Part shown: in pieces, positions 11,096 to 21,429 of the stretch
How the letters are laid out: each line of letters opens with the position of its first letter
How positions within the stretch are numbered: position 1 is the first letter of the stretch
Source of the DNA: Steinernema hermaphroditum
Taxonomy: Eukaryota > Nematoda > Chromadorea > Rhabditida > Steinernematidae
Length of the DNA: 64,000 nucleotides
Direction: 5' to 3'
NCBI GenBank assembly: GCA_030435675.1
Contig: CM059621.1
Coordinates: 1,116,001-1,180,000, forward strand
Notes under the pieces: generated by a model
The model's input: the letters and a program-made list of their open reading frames with translations, nothing else
Told to the model about the DNA's origin: nothing
The model's database searches: none
Program-made: the position numbers and the translations under genes

Positions 11096-12426
11096 ATGCT
11101 TCCTCTCCTCGTGGCCGTTGTCGGCCTCGCCGCTGGCTACTACTACCACCAGAAGGTGAGCCGCTGCTCCGTCTGCTCCATCTCAACTGCTCCGTTTCAG
11201 TGTCTCGCGGACAAGGAAGGCAAACCGGTGCAACCCGAATCGGATCTTCGGACGACTCCTACGAGCTCCGAAGCCAGCTCGAAGACGACTGACACCGCAC
11301 AGGTGAGCCGTTGGCTTTTTGGAGTTTTTGCTAATTTCTGCACCATTTAGAAGTCAGTTGCTGATAGTCTTCGGGTCGCTGGACAGGCTCCCAGTAAGCG
11401 TGAGGTGACTCCACAACCGCCGAGCGTTTGTGAGCGCCAGACTCCGAAGAACAGCAGCGTTCGAGAAGCAACTCCGCAGCCCCCGAGCGTCGCTGAACGC
11501 CAAACGCCGGCTGCTTCCAGCGTCCGTGGCTCGACTCCTCAACCGCCAAGTGTTGCTGAACGCCAAACGCCGGCTGCTTCCAGCGTCCGTGGCTCGACTC
11601 CTCAACCTCCAAGTGTTGCCGAGCGACAGACTCCGAAGGCCAAAAGTGTTCGTGATCAGCCACAATCTTCTGTTGCTGTCAAGACGGCCGTCGAACAACC
11701 GTCGAGCGCTGCTGCCCAAGAGCCATCTTCAGCCGCCTCTACTGAAGGACGTCCCACTCGTGGTGTGTTGACCGCTCGCGAACCGACTAACCCCAGCGAG
11801 GAAGCCTCCGTTTCGCCCAAGGCGCCTGATTCTGATACTGCAGCCACTCCGAAGCAACCAACTTCTGACGTTTCCGCTCAAAAGCCAACTGAAGCTGCTC
11901 CGGCCAAGACCAAATCTGAAGCTCCTGCAGCCGCACCGGAAGAATCTCAGGATTCAAAGTCGGAATCGGAAGTCCTGCCGACCGCCAGGCACATTGACCA
12001 TGTCCCGTCGGCCGTCGACGTGCCTACCGCTCAGGTCCCGTCGGTTCGCGATGTTGGCGCATCTGCCGCTAGTGAAGCCACCGCCAAGCCCGCTTCTGCT
12101 GGTGCCTCTGTAGTCACTCCGGCTGCCACTCCGGTTATAGTTGCCGATCCGGCTACGGCGGCTGTCGAAGCGAAGAAAAAGAAGGAGAAGAGCAAGGACA
12201 AGAGTAAGAAAAAGGAGAAGAGCAAGGACAAGAGCAGGAAGAAGGAGAAAAAGGATGGCGATCGTGGTGAGAAAGGCTGAGTTCTCCGATATATTTAAAG
12301 CTCTTGGTTTCAGAAGTTAGCGGAGACCGAAAAAAGAAGAAGAAGAAGTCGAAGTCGGCAAAGAAAGAGAAGAAGAAGAAGCCCGATGGTCAGCCTGAAA
12401 AGAGCGACACGGCTGATGGAGAGTGA
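11096..12426 (+). CDS. Repeat-containing protein with N-terminal signal/anchor and Lys-rich tail
   Basis: Four exons (11096-11155, 11201-11302, 11351-12266, 12314-12426) in phase give 396 residues. The N-terminus MLPLLVAVVGLAAGYYYHQK is a hydrophobic signal anchor or signal peptide. Then come a low-complexity Pro/Ser/Ala-rich region with four perfect-length 21-residue repeats of the form TPQPPSVAERQTPAASSVRG, a longer Ala/Ser/Pro/Glu-rich spacer, and a highly basic tail with KEKSKDKSKKKEKSKDKS followed by poly-Lys runs in exon 4. I do not recognise a family. The composition suggests a disordered protein attached to a membrane by its N-terminus, or a secreted one if the signal is cleaved. A TATA-like sequence lies about 65 bp upstream of the ATG. 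Confidence 0.7.
11408..11659 (+). repeat. Four 63-bp in-frame tandem repeats
   Basis: Four consecutive 63-bp units encode TPQPPSVxERQTPxxxSVRxx. Units 2 and 3 are nearly identical at the DNA level; units 1 and 4 differ mainly in the second half. The unit length is a multiple of three, so copy-number change keeps the frame. Confidence 0.9.
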
Positions 12427-12742
12427 TTCCAATAAGTTATGTCTCTGTGAATTCATAAAATAGTTTTACCTCCTTTTCGTTGTTTTGTTACGCTTGGTGG
12501 TTCGCTTGGTCAGTCCAGTACTCGAAGTTTAGTGGCTCCACGGTTGATATTCATCATCACACAGAGCAGCAAAAACGTAAACTATTGTGTTGATTCACGC
12601 TTGCTTCATTCTCTGTACAACATGTGAGCCTGCCCTAATAAAGACACTGAACAATAACAACATACTGTGACTAACAACATATTATTCAAAGCCGTTTAAC
12701 GCATAGGTACATTTACATGAAACAAAAACCGCTTATTACAAG
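12427..12742. other. Convergent 3' intergenic region
   Basis: Lies between the stop codons of the 11096 (+) and 12743 (-) genes. AATAAAG near 12637 is a candidate polyadenylation signal for the plus-strand gene. Nothing else seen. Confidence 0.4.
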
Positions 12743-13360
12743 TTATTTCGTCGATTTCTTGGCCTTAGCCTTGCTGTCCGCGTAATTCCTGATCTTCAAA
12801 ATCAAATCGGCGATTTCTCCTTCCAACGTTTCGTTTTCGCGGTCGATCTAAATGAACAACGATTAAAAGAATCTCCAGAAGAACTGAGCGTTCATGCTCT
12901 GCCTCCTCTGAGGTCACCATTCATTATAAAACACGGGAAATCTCTCACCTCATCAATTTCAGCTCGGAGTTCTCGCATCTTCTTCTCCTCTTCAGCCTTC
13001 TCTCTCGCCAGGTTCTCGACTTCCTTCATCAGTTGTTCATGCATTTCGGCGTTTCTGCTTTCCACCGGTGGGAACTAAACCGCGATCAGTTAGTCCAGAG
13101 CTCAAAATAGAATCTTCTCACCATATCCAACTCTTCACAAAAGCGGTCAACATTCCGCTTCACCGCCGCCGGCAACTGCGTGTCGCGGACGTCCCGGAAG
13201 GCGTCGATAAGGTCCCAAACCTTGTCGTCACACTCGCGATCCATGTCCAGTTTCTCCTGCAGAGCATCAAACACTTCGGCCTTCACTTCTGAAAACAGCC
13301 GAATTCCATGCAAAAATCGTGTTTTCACTCACCGGATTCGGGTTCGGCGGGATGGTCCAT
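12743..13360 (-). CDS. Small coiled-coil protein, uncharacterised
   Basis: Four exons (13360-13333, 13288-13122, 13074-12949, 12847-12743) in phase give about 141 residues. It is acidic and almost entirely helical: exon 2 contains VFDALQEKLDMDRECDDKVW, exon 3 contains a strong heptad region (KEVENLAREKAEEEKKMREL) and exon 4 continues the coil and ends in a basic KAKAKKSTK. No signal peptide or membrane segment, so probably cytosolic or nuclear. I do not recognise a named family. It is convergent with the 11096 gene. The minimal first exon (28 nt) is supported by a good GTGAGT donor. Confidence 0.65.
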
Positions 13361-13764
13361 CGCTGATTCGTGTAGAGTTCTGAAAAAACGGGAAATTCGG
13401 CGATGTTCAAGTGTAAGCACGAGAAAATCGCGAGAGAATCTGGTCGGAATGAAGATGACGGCGGAAAGACAGACGTCTCTGTCTGACAGACACAGACAAT
13501 CAAACGATTTTGTTTCGCGCACTCGATTTCCTTTCGGGACCACTGGGACCACCCAGATCGTCGACCGACCTTTCAAAGGTGCACAAGTAGACGATGTTCG
13601 TGGTTATGGAAGTAAGTTTTTCGGAAGATGAACCGTCACGGCGGTGATGATGTCATCCGATAAAGCCGTCCATGTAGACTGAACTGGTTCTGAGCGTTTA
13701 TTTGCCTCGGTGTGAGGTGTGTAAACCGATGAACATCTCAGATCCATAAGAAAAGAACATTTTT
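13361..13764. other. Intergenic upstream of the coiled-coil gene
   Basis: Presumed promoter region of the minus-strand gene. A short duplicated GTCTCTGTCTGACAGACAC stretch near 13472-13493 is palindromic. Nothing coding supported. Confidence 0.35.
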
Positions 13765-14300
13765 GTGTTACAAAATTTGCGATCTTTAGGTTTTTGGGTA
13801 TCTTATGGAGCCAAAAGGGAGAAATCCCTGTATTATGTTGGTTTGAGCGTGCTACCGGCGATGCTGTACGGTTGTGAAACCTGGACGCTGACGAAAGCAG
13901 CACGAAGAAAGTTGGAAACCAGTCAGCGTCGAATGGAACGAAGAATGCTTCGTGTAAGGCTCCTGGACAGAAGGACGAACGAGTGGCTGAGAGGAGTAAC
14001 GAAGCTGAAGGACGCCCACGGATCAGCGACAAGAAGGAAGTGGAACTACGCCTGGAAGACTGCTCGTGAACTGCCTGAGAAGTGGTCGACGAAGCTCGAA
14101 GAATGGCGGCCACCGACGACGCGCCCCATCGGAAGACCGAGGACCAGATGGCGAGATGATTTCACGAAGAAACTCGGAATGCAACGGTGGCGACAACGGG
14201 CACGAGAAGAGGACCGACAACAATGGATTCATACGGGGTGTGGCTCGATGTAATGTTGAAGATTCCACAAATAAATCGTAAATCGTGAGTTGACCATACA
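13765..14300 (+). mobile_element. 3' end of a non-LTR (RTE-like) retrotransposon, 5'-truncated
   Basis: An open frame of about 160 residues matches the C-terminal end of non-LTR reverse-transcriptase proteins: AMLYGCETWTLTK, then QRRMERRMLRV, a Trp-containing KLEEWRPP and GRPRTRWRDD before the stop near 14251. No endonuclease or catalytic RT motifs are present, so it is a 5'-truncated dead copy. After the stop, a short tail of repeated AAATCGTA units (about 14271-14286) is typical of RTE-clade 3' ends. A related copy lies at 60282-60745. Confidence 0.8.
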
Positions 14301-14391
14301 GCTACGTGGCACTTATGGATATGTATGTTTTCCGACTCGACGTGCAAAGATAATGGCCGCATTTGAATATGAATCTTGTTTGGACCGGACC

Positions 14392-14472
14392 ATTGTTTTG
14401 ACAGACCTGTTCGGCAAAGCAATCTGGTATCGATGGGAGACGTGGCAATGCAAATTTTGAACGATATAAAAG
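14392..14472 (+). promoter_or_regulatory. Conserved promoter of E1 (ATTGTTTTGACAG, ACGTGGCAATGCAAATTTT, TATA box)
   Basis: ATTGTTTTGACAG at 14392, ACGTGGCAATGCAAATTTT at 14440 and TATAAAAG at 14465, ending 35 bp before the ATG. The same three elements in the same order precede E2 (minus strand) and the more diverged E3 (46461-46527), so they are probably functional. Confidence 0.7.
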
Positions 14473-14506
14473 CTGGCGTATAGGGAGGAGAACCATCAGT
14501 CTAATC

Positions 14507-15023
14507 ATGAAGTTCATCTGCTTCCTTCTCTTCTTCTCGGTCGTTGTGAGTGAGATTACGGTAGAATCTGTAGTGGAAGATGTGCTTAGATCGCCCAAGA
14601 CTCTTTCACCCCTAGCCCGTTCGAGTGGGGCACACCTGGATCCAACGATGAGTGGGCTACCCCTGGGTCGAATGATCAATGGGCCACTTCTGGTTGGGAT
14701 TCTTGGAATCAGTGGTCCACCCCCGATTGGAGCTCGTTCCAGGGCGCCACATCTGGCTGGAACCCTTGGAATCAGTGGGCTACCCCCGGTTGGAACCCAA
14801 ATCAATGGGCCACCCCCGACTGGAGCTCGTTCCAGGGCGCCACTTCTGGATGGAATCCCTATCAGTGGGCCACTCCCGACTACTGGAATCCTTCCTCTGG
14901 TATCTGTTCATTAGCCTTCTCCACTCAGCGATCGCTTTAGGACCTTTCTATGGCTACTATGCGACTTCTGGCTATGGAGGATCGTATGGCTCGGCGTCCA
15001 GCCCCTCGCCATTCAAAAAATGA
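14507..15023 (+). CDS. E1: secreted Trp-repeat protein
   Basis: Three exons (14507-14545, 14590-14899, 14941-15023) in phase give 143 residues. Exon 1 is a signal peptide (MKFICFLLFFSVV). Splicing out GTGAGTGAG...GCTTAG brings in the true frame: IAQDSFTPSPFEWGTPGSND, then repeats of the type QWATPGWN / STPDWSSFQGATSGWNP, rich in Trp, Pro, Ser and Asn. The C-terminus is Gly/Tyr-rich and ends GSASSPSPFKK. E2 and E3 share the signal, IAQDS start, intron positions and C-terminal motif. Reading through the first intron gives an alternative long frame that is a shadow. Likely a secreted structural or defence peptide; the family is not one I recognise. Confidence 0.75.
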
Positions 15024-15145
15024 TCAAATGTTGTTACTGGTGGTGGTACTCTTCAAGATATACAAACGTTTTTGCTGTTGCTTATTACTGAGGTTCGGCC
15101 TCAAATGCTTATAAATAATAAATTGCTCCTTATTGTGCTCCAAAC

Positions 15146-15454
15146 GGTATGAGGTTAGCCATTTATTGACTGGTAACACAAGCTGCGCTCGAAGTACATT
15201 CGACATCGAATCACAAACGTCAGATGTTGACCATTAATGTCCTGCAGACAAACAAAAGTCGCAATCAGACGGGTAGACAGTGTCTAACCATATAGGTCAT
15301 TGCAATTTAGCTAATTCTGGATTTCAAAAGATGACGTCCACCTCTCATTAATTGTGGTACATAACAAAAACACGGAGTTAACTTTCCACATAACGCTGAC
15401 CTGATTTTGTACGCTGTAATTTTGCTCTTATTGCAGATTCTTCTTATAATCAAA
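15146..15454. other. Intergenic
   Basis: AT-rich spacer without recognised features. TTATTGCAG just before 15437 may be a trans-splice acceptor for the small gene at 15455. Confidence 0.35.
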
Positions 15455-15702
15455 ATGGTAGTCGAAAAGAGACATTCTTATGCTACAGCAATGCTCGGTA
15501 CATGTAAGAGTCCTTTTTAGGCGTCTTAAAGGACTTACTATCCACGTACTCACTGCTGATCAGAGTTGATCGTTTCGGTTTTTGGGTCGAGTACCCGGAC
15601 AACTCTGCTGCTGACCCAAATCACCATTTATGCTCCCAAATCGTTGAGTTTTATAAGAAGAAGAGGCACAGTGGTACACCGTATTCGCCGCTCTTCTTCT
15701 AG
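15455..15702 (+). CDS. Possible small two-exon gene, unknown
   Basis: ATG at 15455 preceded by an acceptor-like TTATTGCAG. Exon 1 (15455-15503) ends at a GTAAGAG donor; exon 2 (from about 15566 to 15702) is in phase if the acceptor CAGAG is used, giving about 61 residues including RFGFWVEYPDNSAADPNHH and HSGTPYSPLFF at the end. The acceptor is poor, and no family is recognised. It could also be a fragment of a larger gene. Confidence 0.3.
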
Positions 15703-16521
15703 CTTTTGTAAAGGGTTGATTATTGGTCTCGTGCATCAGAGAGGCGAAAAGCTAATTCCGGAAGTGGTGCAAACGGAGGAGCACAGCCAACGGACCAGGA
15801 AAAACAACAAGTGTTTTGTATTTACCCATACATTTTTGTATTCAGTGTAGTGCAGTTAGGCTTTCTTTTGTTTCCAATAACCACTGTTTCTCTTGGCCTC
15901 GATTCCGGAAGCTTTCGGATCAGTTCATGTTTCTTCGGGCTTCTAAGAATCATGTGCGAAGTTCGCTGCAAGTTCATCAACCACACCTGCTTTCGATTGA
16001 CTAGGGGACAAGGTGTATTTGAACAAAACGCCGATATTACCACCTGGAAAGTAAAATGTTTCAAGTCCGCGTGAACGCTTCCTAAACAAGAAGTGAAAGG
16101 AAGCGCCTTTCAGACCCCTTTCAGACCAAAACGCTTTTTGAAGAATGAACTGCCCTCCTACACCTGTTATCAATCACGTAATTATCAGTCATAAAAACGA
16201 CCAGTATAGCCAAAGTACGATTCATCCCAGTTTAACTTATTTTGGGCAGTGAACATCCCACCAATTATCTGTCTAAAACAAGTCAGATCTCCACCGAAAA
16301 ACAAACCTTTTGACGCTCCCAAAGCACTGACTAAACGGACAGATGTTTTCAAATTAATTACTAACATCAAGCCGCGTCTGATTTACTCAACTGCCCGATA
16401 CTTTGTCTCACCGTTCGAGTACTTTGTCGACTTAACGTTGCCTGCTATATCTAATCGAGTTACTCCTAATTCACTTATCATGTTTTCGCTATAAACAGAA
16501 CGTTGTTCCATTCCTGCTAAA
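15703..16521. other. Intergenic upstream of a chemoreceptor
   Basis: No gene supported. 15722-15790 (CAGAGAGGCGAAAAGCTAAT) resembles minus-strand sequence near 38700-38750, suggesting a dispersed repeat or decayed gene shared by both sites. Confidence 0.35.
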
Positions 16522-17710
16522 ATGCTTGTCCTCGACTACCCGGAAACTCTGCTTACGCTCTTCGACTACGATCACTTTCTTTCGGCCGGACTGGGCATCC
16601 TCTTGAACCTCATAGTTGTCGTTGGCCTCAATCTTCCGCCATGCAGAACGTTAGGAAACTACAGATGGTTTCTCCTAGCTCATACACTTAATGACCTTGT
16701 TTCGGCTATTACCATCTTTCTTCTGGAGCTGGTAACACCTCCTTGATCGGCTCCAATATGAAATGCAACATTTCAGCGTTTTGACTACAACTTCAATACG
16801 TTCATCATGCTCATAGACGGGCCTGGAACGGCACTAGGACGTGCTGTAGGGCTGATCTTATTCGCGATCTTTACCGCCAGCTATATGCTGAATATTACTC
16901 TTTTGGGAGTGAGTTTTATCTACAGATATCTGAAGATATGCAAGTAAGTGCCCGGCTCATCATGGACGACAATATCAGAATGATTTAGAAAGCATCTGCT
17001 TAACATGATATTGAATCAATCGAAATATGTGATTGCCATAGTTATCGTAATTTTCACTCCGGTTACACTGATAACTGTTGTCAGCATGTATGTATACACG
17101 TATTCTCACAAATTCTCCATATCAGATGAAACTGATACCTACCACACCACTGTGCTAAATGTGGAAAACATCGTAAGTTCGATCTTCTAAAACATCACAT
17201 TTATGTTTCTCTTAGACATCGCCGTCATTCATCATCGCAGGGTCGATGTTCATCGGACTTGCGTCCATCTGTTACACGATCGTGTACTCCTGCTGTTCGG
17301 CTATATTTAAGACGCTGAAAGCAGCGGAAAAGTCGATGAGTCAGCGCACAAAGAAAACACAAAGGACGTTGACCTTGGTTCTACTACTTCAGGTACACTT
17401 AAACTGTTATTTACTTTTCTCATTGAATTTCTATTCAGTCAGCTACGCCTGTTCTCACTTCCAGCCTACCGGCAATGGTTATGATCTCAGGCATAATTGC
17501 TGGGTTAGGTAAACAGTAGACATCAAAGACAAAGGTATAATGAATAATTTAGAAGTTCGATGGGTTACGTGGATTATGTCGACGACATTCGCTTGGCTTC
17601 CCACGCTCAATGCAATCATTTCGCTGGTGTTTATCGCACCGCTACGGACAATCCTTAAAGGGCGGTTTCGTTCTGTAAAAGTGACTACGGTGAGGGTTAC
17701 TACGTTTTAA
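16522..17710 (+). CDS. Seven-transmembrane chemoreceptor (Str-superfamily type)
   Basis: Six exons (16522-16731, 16777-16943, 16989-17172, 17216-17392, 17439-17508, 17553-17710), all phases consistent, 321 residues, the usual length for nematode chemoreceptors. TM1 is FLSAGLGILLNLIVVVGL, followed by TLGNYRWFLLAHTLNDL at TM2. The sixth-helix region has the family signature KKTQRTLTLVLLLQ then SATPVL, and TM7 ends in LVFIAPLRTILKG, equivalent to the PYR motif. It is a G-protein-coupled receptor in the sensory-cilia membrane of chemosensory neurons by family analogy; the ligand is unknown. The start fits a good AAAATG context shortly after an acceptor-like AAACAG. Confidence 0.88.
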
Positions 17711-17930
17711 AAAAAGATGTACTGTAATGTAATGAAGTAAATGAGATAAATGGTTGTTTTCATCGGCAGAGATACCGTTCAGCTTATAATAGTTTATAAT
17801 GGACACTTCTGAGAATATTCTATTTGTGACAGGAGATATTTTTGCTTTGACAAGAACAGGATTTAGAGGATTTATTATCCCATACAAAACGTCACATTAT
17901 CACACCTTAATCACCTTTGCTCAGGTGTTG
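17711..17930. other. Intergenic
   Basis: 3' region of the receptor gene; nothing recognised. Confidence 0.35.
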
Positions 17931-18060
17931 CTAGCATTATAGATCTTGTACGGCATAGGTTCTCGAACGAACTTTTCGATCTTTTCTTGCAGCTCGTCAT
18001 TCGATTGTCGATTTCCAGTTTAATATCGGAAAAGCTATGACTGAAGCAACGCAGCAGTGG
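17931..18060 (-). pseudogene. Decayed copy 1 of an unknown coding sequence (3' end)
   Basis: Minus strand reads PLLRCFSHSFSDIKLEIDN then, after a deletion of about 8 bp relative to the copy at 19553-19760, NDELQEKIEKFVREPMPYKI and a stop at 17931-17933. The deletion breaks the frame. Similarity to the other copies is clear at DNA level. The protein family is not recognised. Confidence 0.5.
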
Positions 18061-19055
18061 TGAGCGGTCGCCACGTTGATTCAGTGGTATGTCTGGATGC
18101 TGCCACGCGGGTCTTAGCTATCTGGTTAGAAGAGTGAATAGTGGGTCTTTCATTTGTGTTCCCAGCGATCGGTCGGGTCGCCCACTCGCTCTCTCTGAGG
18201 ATGTCTGAGTTCGCTCGGATGAGTTGAGTAAGCGGTTGTTCTCGGCCGTCGTTGTTGGCACAATGATCGCCCCGTTCCAATCCGCCGTGGCTGGCGTGGA
18301 ACGTAAGCCGAATTATATCTCGCCAAGAAGACCGTCAGCATCACCCGACCACCTGCGCCGTCCACTCAAGGCGAAGAATCGCCCCAACTCCGAAGTCTGC
18401 TCCGTCAACCGCACCGAAGACGGGATTCCACGTCGCCTGTTATGCTCCACCACCGCGCATCTTCTGGATACAGCCTCTTTGTCGCTTTGAAGCCCGCGCA
18501 CATTGATGGGATAACTGTCTTCAATTCGGACGTCGCGCTCTGCGCCGAAAAAAGAAGATCAGCAGCTACTACGGTGATATACGGTTCTCCTTTGAGCATT
18601 ACGAGATATCTTGCATGACGAATGTCATTGATTCAAAAGTAAATGTATGTAAATGTAAGAGTGAATAGTAGTAGGTTGCGGTGTGGAGATACCTCAAACT
18701 TGGGTAATTAAACCCTTTATTAAGACACGGTACATATCACAATGGTGCGCAAAGAGAACAGCGGCTTCTTTGGCGATGGCGGTTTCTTTTTCATCCGGAC
18801 GGCAGCTGGGTGGATCCTTAAAGGGCAATGGTCACGGGGCGGCGGACGGCGGCATCTTTCAACTGCCAAATCTGCCAAACTTTCTATGCCCTTTCCAGAC
18901 CGTCAAAACACCACCTTATATGATCGACAAATACGGATCTCTGGTTATTCTCTATTTAGAAATTCTGGTTATGGCAACAATCATCGGGTTACTGATTTCT
19001 GGTTTCTAGTCTTGAAGAAATGCCTGGTTTTAAAGGTCGCGAAGCGACAAGTGGA
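18061..19055. other. Repeat-like intergenic DNA
   Basis: 18238-18310 (GGCACAATGATCGCC, CCGTTCCAATCCGCCGTGGC) resembles in reverse complement 47412-47470 and, more weakly, 54236-54280, so it is part of a dispersed repeat. The open frames in 18150-18620 and 18683-19098 show no family resemblance, and I do not call them genes. Confidence 0.35.
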
Positions 19056-19410
19056 ACGACTTCGTGATCTCGAGCAACCAACAGGTAGTCGGCCATAGGA
19101 TCCGAAGGTTGCGAAGAAATGATCGAAGACCACCATGTCTTTCTTGAATGTGGGTAGGGGGACCAGCTTCAGGTGAAGCGCTGATGAAGGGGTTTGGGGA
19201 CTTGGTAAAGGGGCCCTGGTGATAACCTGACATAGAAAACGTGGTCATTAGCGAGATCGTCTGAAAAAGCAATATCAGAACAAGATCATCATTTGTTAGG
19301 GATGGCCTTACAGTGGGGATTGAGGTCATCCTTGACTCCTGCTTCCTTCCTCTATTCTAACGATCTATGGAGGATATCGGATCGCCTCTGGCTCTCGGAT
19401 GCTTCAATCG
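19056..19410. repeat. Tandem duplication, unit 1 (with unknown coding fragment on minus strand)
   Basis: Shares with 19553-19930 the series ACGACTTCGTGATCT, a GGGGG tract, GATCATCNTTTGTTA and GAGGTCATCCTT in the same order, about 0.5-0.6 kb apart. The minus strand encodes a diverged form of the sequence seen in the second unit (YLLVARDHEVVPLV). Confidence 0.6.
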
Positions 19411-19552
19411 GCCAGGTGCGCTTTGCGTATGTTTGCCTAAATAATAAATATTGCTATTTTGCTAGTTTATTGTGTTGTAACTAAATCAAAAGAGCTCACG
19501 CTCATTCCGACAATGGTCACTACGATGATTATTTGAATGAAAAACTTACATA

Positions 19553-19930
19553 ACGAACTTTTCGATCTTCTCTTGCAGCTCGTCATTCAGATAGCGGTTG
19601 TCGATTTCCAGCATAATGTCGGAAAAGCCATGATTGAAACAACGCAGCAGTGGAACGACTTCGTGATCTCCAGCAACCAACAGGTCGGTCGTAGGATTCG
19701 AAGGTTGCAAAGAAGGGGTCGAAGTCCGCGATGTCTCTCTTGAATGTTGGTAGGGGGGGGGGGCCGGACCAGGTGGTCATTAAAGGAATTACCTAAAAAG
19801 CAAGCTTCAGGATCATCGTTTGTTAATAATGCCCTAACGGTGGGTATTGAGGTCATCCTTTCGTTCTTTTTTCTTCTTCCTTCCTCTCTTCTAACGATCT
19901 ATTCAGGACATCCTCTGGCTCTTTGATGCT
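19553..19930. repeat. Tandem duplication, unit 2, carrying a minus-strand coding-like exon
   Basis: Second unit of the duplication. Between 19760 and 19553 the minus strand holds an open frame with protein character: a Ser/Thr/Pro stretch, then DLLVAGDHEVVPLLRCFNHG and SDIMLEIDNRYLNDELQEK, ending IEKFV at a GTAAGT donor. It may be an exon of a gene whose last exon resembles 17931-18060, but I could not assemble a whole gene. A run of nine or ten G at 19752 ends the similarity upstream. Confidence 0.5.
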
Positions 19931-20660
19931 TTGTATTAAAATCAAAAATTGAATAACTTACGTAAAATTGAAGATAACGCTCTGATCGTCCGACATCGAT
20001 TGGCTGTGTTTTGGCGCAAAACGCCGTCGACGGTGCCGAAAGTGCATCAAAGTGCATCGCAATATAAATGCAGCGCGTCTCTGTTGTGTGGAAGTTCTCA
20101 TCGCTGATGGAAACTTTTATGCTATTGCCAGGCAATCGTCAACATAAATGTCGTTTTGAATTACTGGCAAAGAGGATATGGTGCTGACAATTACACAGCC
20201 GACTTTCAGATGCATGGGGCCCGTGTAGGTCCATAGTGATTACTAAGAGGCCGCGATAAACACTAACTGAATGTAAAAAAAGATGGTGACTTGCTGATGA
20301 TGAGTGAGTCTTACTGTAGCAAATGGTCCAATTGGGATGTGGAAAAGGATGAAAAGAATTTAGGATAGGAAACATGAACAGTGCAAAAAATGTATAAAAT
20401 CCGAAACTTGTTTCTATCATCTTTTTAATGTTCCACCTTGCAACGCTTCGGTTCCTTGTTATCATTAGACAGTCGCCTCGTTTGTTACACTTTTCGCGCG
20501 GCGTCATCGCCGCATTTATCATATATCACAATAAAAACAGCAAGTTTGTGCCCAACAAACACCTAAAAAGGTTACGTTCACGCTAAGTGACCAAACATTT
20601 CCTGTTTGAGCTGCTATGAAAGCTCAAGCTAGGAGATAGCCTCCATCAGCATCTACAGCA
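19931..20660. other. Intergenic upstream of GY-rich peptide
   Basis: No gene supported. Contains the promoter of the 20661 gene; ACAGCA just before the ATG is a plausible trans-splice context. Confidence 0.35.
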
Positions 20661-20858
20661 ATGAAGACCGTCATCTGCCTTCTTCTTCTCGCCATCTTCG
20701 CTTCGTCCCTTTGCGATGCATTCTACGGACTCGGCCTAGGAGCAGTCGGTGGATGCAATGGTTGCTATGGTGGCTATAACTACGGATATGCTTATCCGAA
20801 CTACTATGCGTATCCCAGTTACAGCAACTACTACGTGGCTGGATATGGAAAGAAGTAA
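20661..20858 (+). CDS. GY-rich secreted peptide (nlp/YGGYG-type)
   Basis: Intronless, 65 residues. A clear signal peptide (MKTVICLLLLAIFASSLCDA) is followed by a mature part of Gly, Tyr, Asn and Pro with motifs such as GGYNYGYAYPNYYAYP and the end VAGYGKK. Two paralogues at 33493 and 34220 have the same layout and end in GYGKK. The composition matches nematode nlp-24/29-type and related YGGYG peptides, which are made in epidermis and some of which are antimicrobial. That activity is inferred only from resemblance. AATAAAC at 20920 is a candidate poly(A) signal. Confidence 0.8.
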   Translation: MKTVICLLLLAIFASSLCDAFYGLGLGAVGGCNGCYGGYNYGYAYPNYYAYPSYSNYYVAGYGKK

Positions 20859-21429
20859 CTTTCAAGATGTTCAAATGTAATCCGATCTGTCTCTTGATGT
20901 CTTTTCGGGCATTTTCCAACTAATAAACACTTGCATTTAATCGAGTCTTTAGGTAAAAAGATTCCGAAAATTAAACAGTTTTCCATGCGTATGAGAGAGG
21001 GATGTTGAGCCGAGCCGGATGAGCGAGCCGACTCCGACTTGGCTCGTGTGGCTCCGGTTGAGTTAGTAACTCTGATTCCCAAACATTATGGTACCAGTTG
21101 GAGCATAAACCTTCATAGCAGATTTCACAATATTGCTCACTTTCTTTGAAAGGTTCCCTTAGCAGCAGCTACATAGTTCGTTCAACACTTTAAGTAACCG
21201 CCTACCACCGCCTACCAACTCTCTTATTTTCGGGTCATCATCTGAAGAGTACAACTGTGTTACCATGCGGGTAAATGAGAAAACAGATTTTAAGAAACCT
21301 TAAGTGGAACTGGATATCGAAAGGAAAACAATCATTGAGTGTCTGAAATATCAGCTGCCAGTCAGGAAATATCAAACATTTTTCCACTGTTAGCCTACGC
21401 TTTAGAGAGAATTCAAACAAATATCCATA
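20859..21429. other. Intergenic
   Basis: 20995-21060 has GAGCCGAGCCGGATGAGC-type (G)AGCC repeats of the same kind as at 28270-28520 and 40003-40100. Otherwise unremarkable. Confidence 0.4.

Larger units (their letters stand above)
14303..15145. repeat. Segmental duplication, copy 1 (inverted partner at 22396-23148)
   Basis: From ACGTGGCACTTATGG at about 14304 to the CCAAAC at about 15145, the sequence closely matches the reverse complement of 22396-23148, including promoter, both introns and 3' flank. This copy is longer mainly because of extra Trp-repeat units and about 24 bp more in the 3' flank. It begins right after the RTE-like 3' tail. Confidence 0.85.

Noticed and set aside
11331..11719. 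Long minus-strand frames opposite the 21-residue repeats
   Set aside because: They are the shadow of the repeated plus-strand coding sequence.
14507..14914. A 135-residue frame running straight on from the E1 signal peptide
   Set aside because: It reads through a GTGAGTGAG...GCTTAG intron; the spliced frame matches E3, which shows the same structure, so the continuous frame is a shadow.
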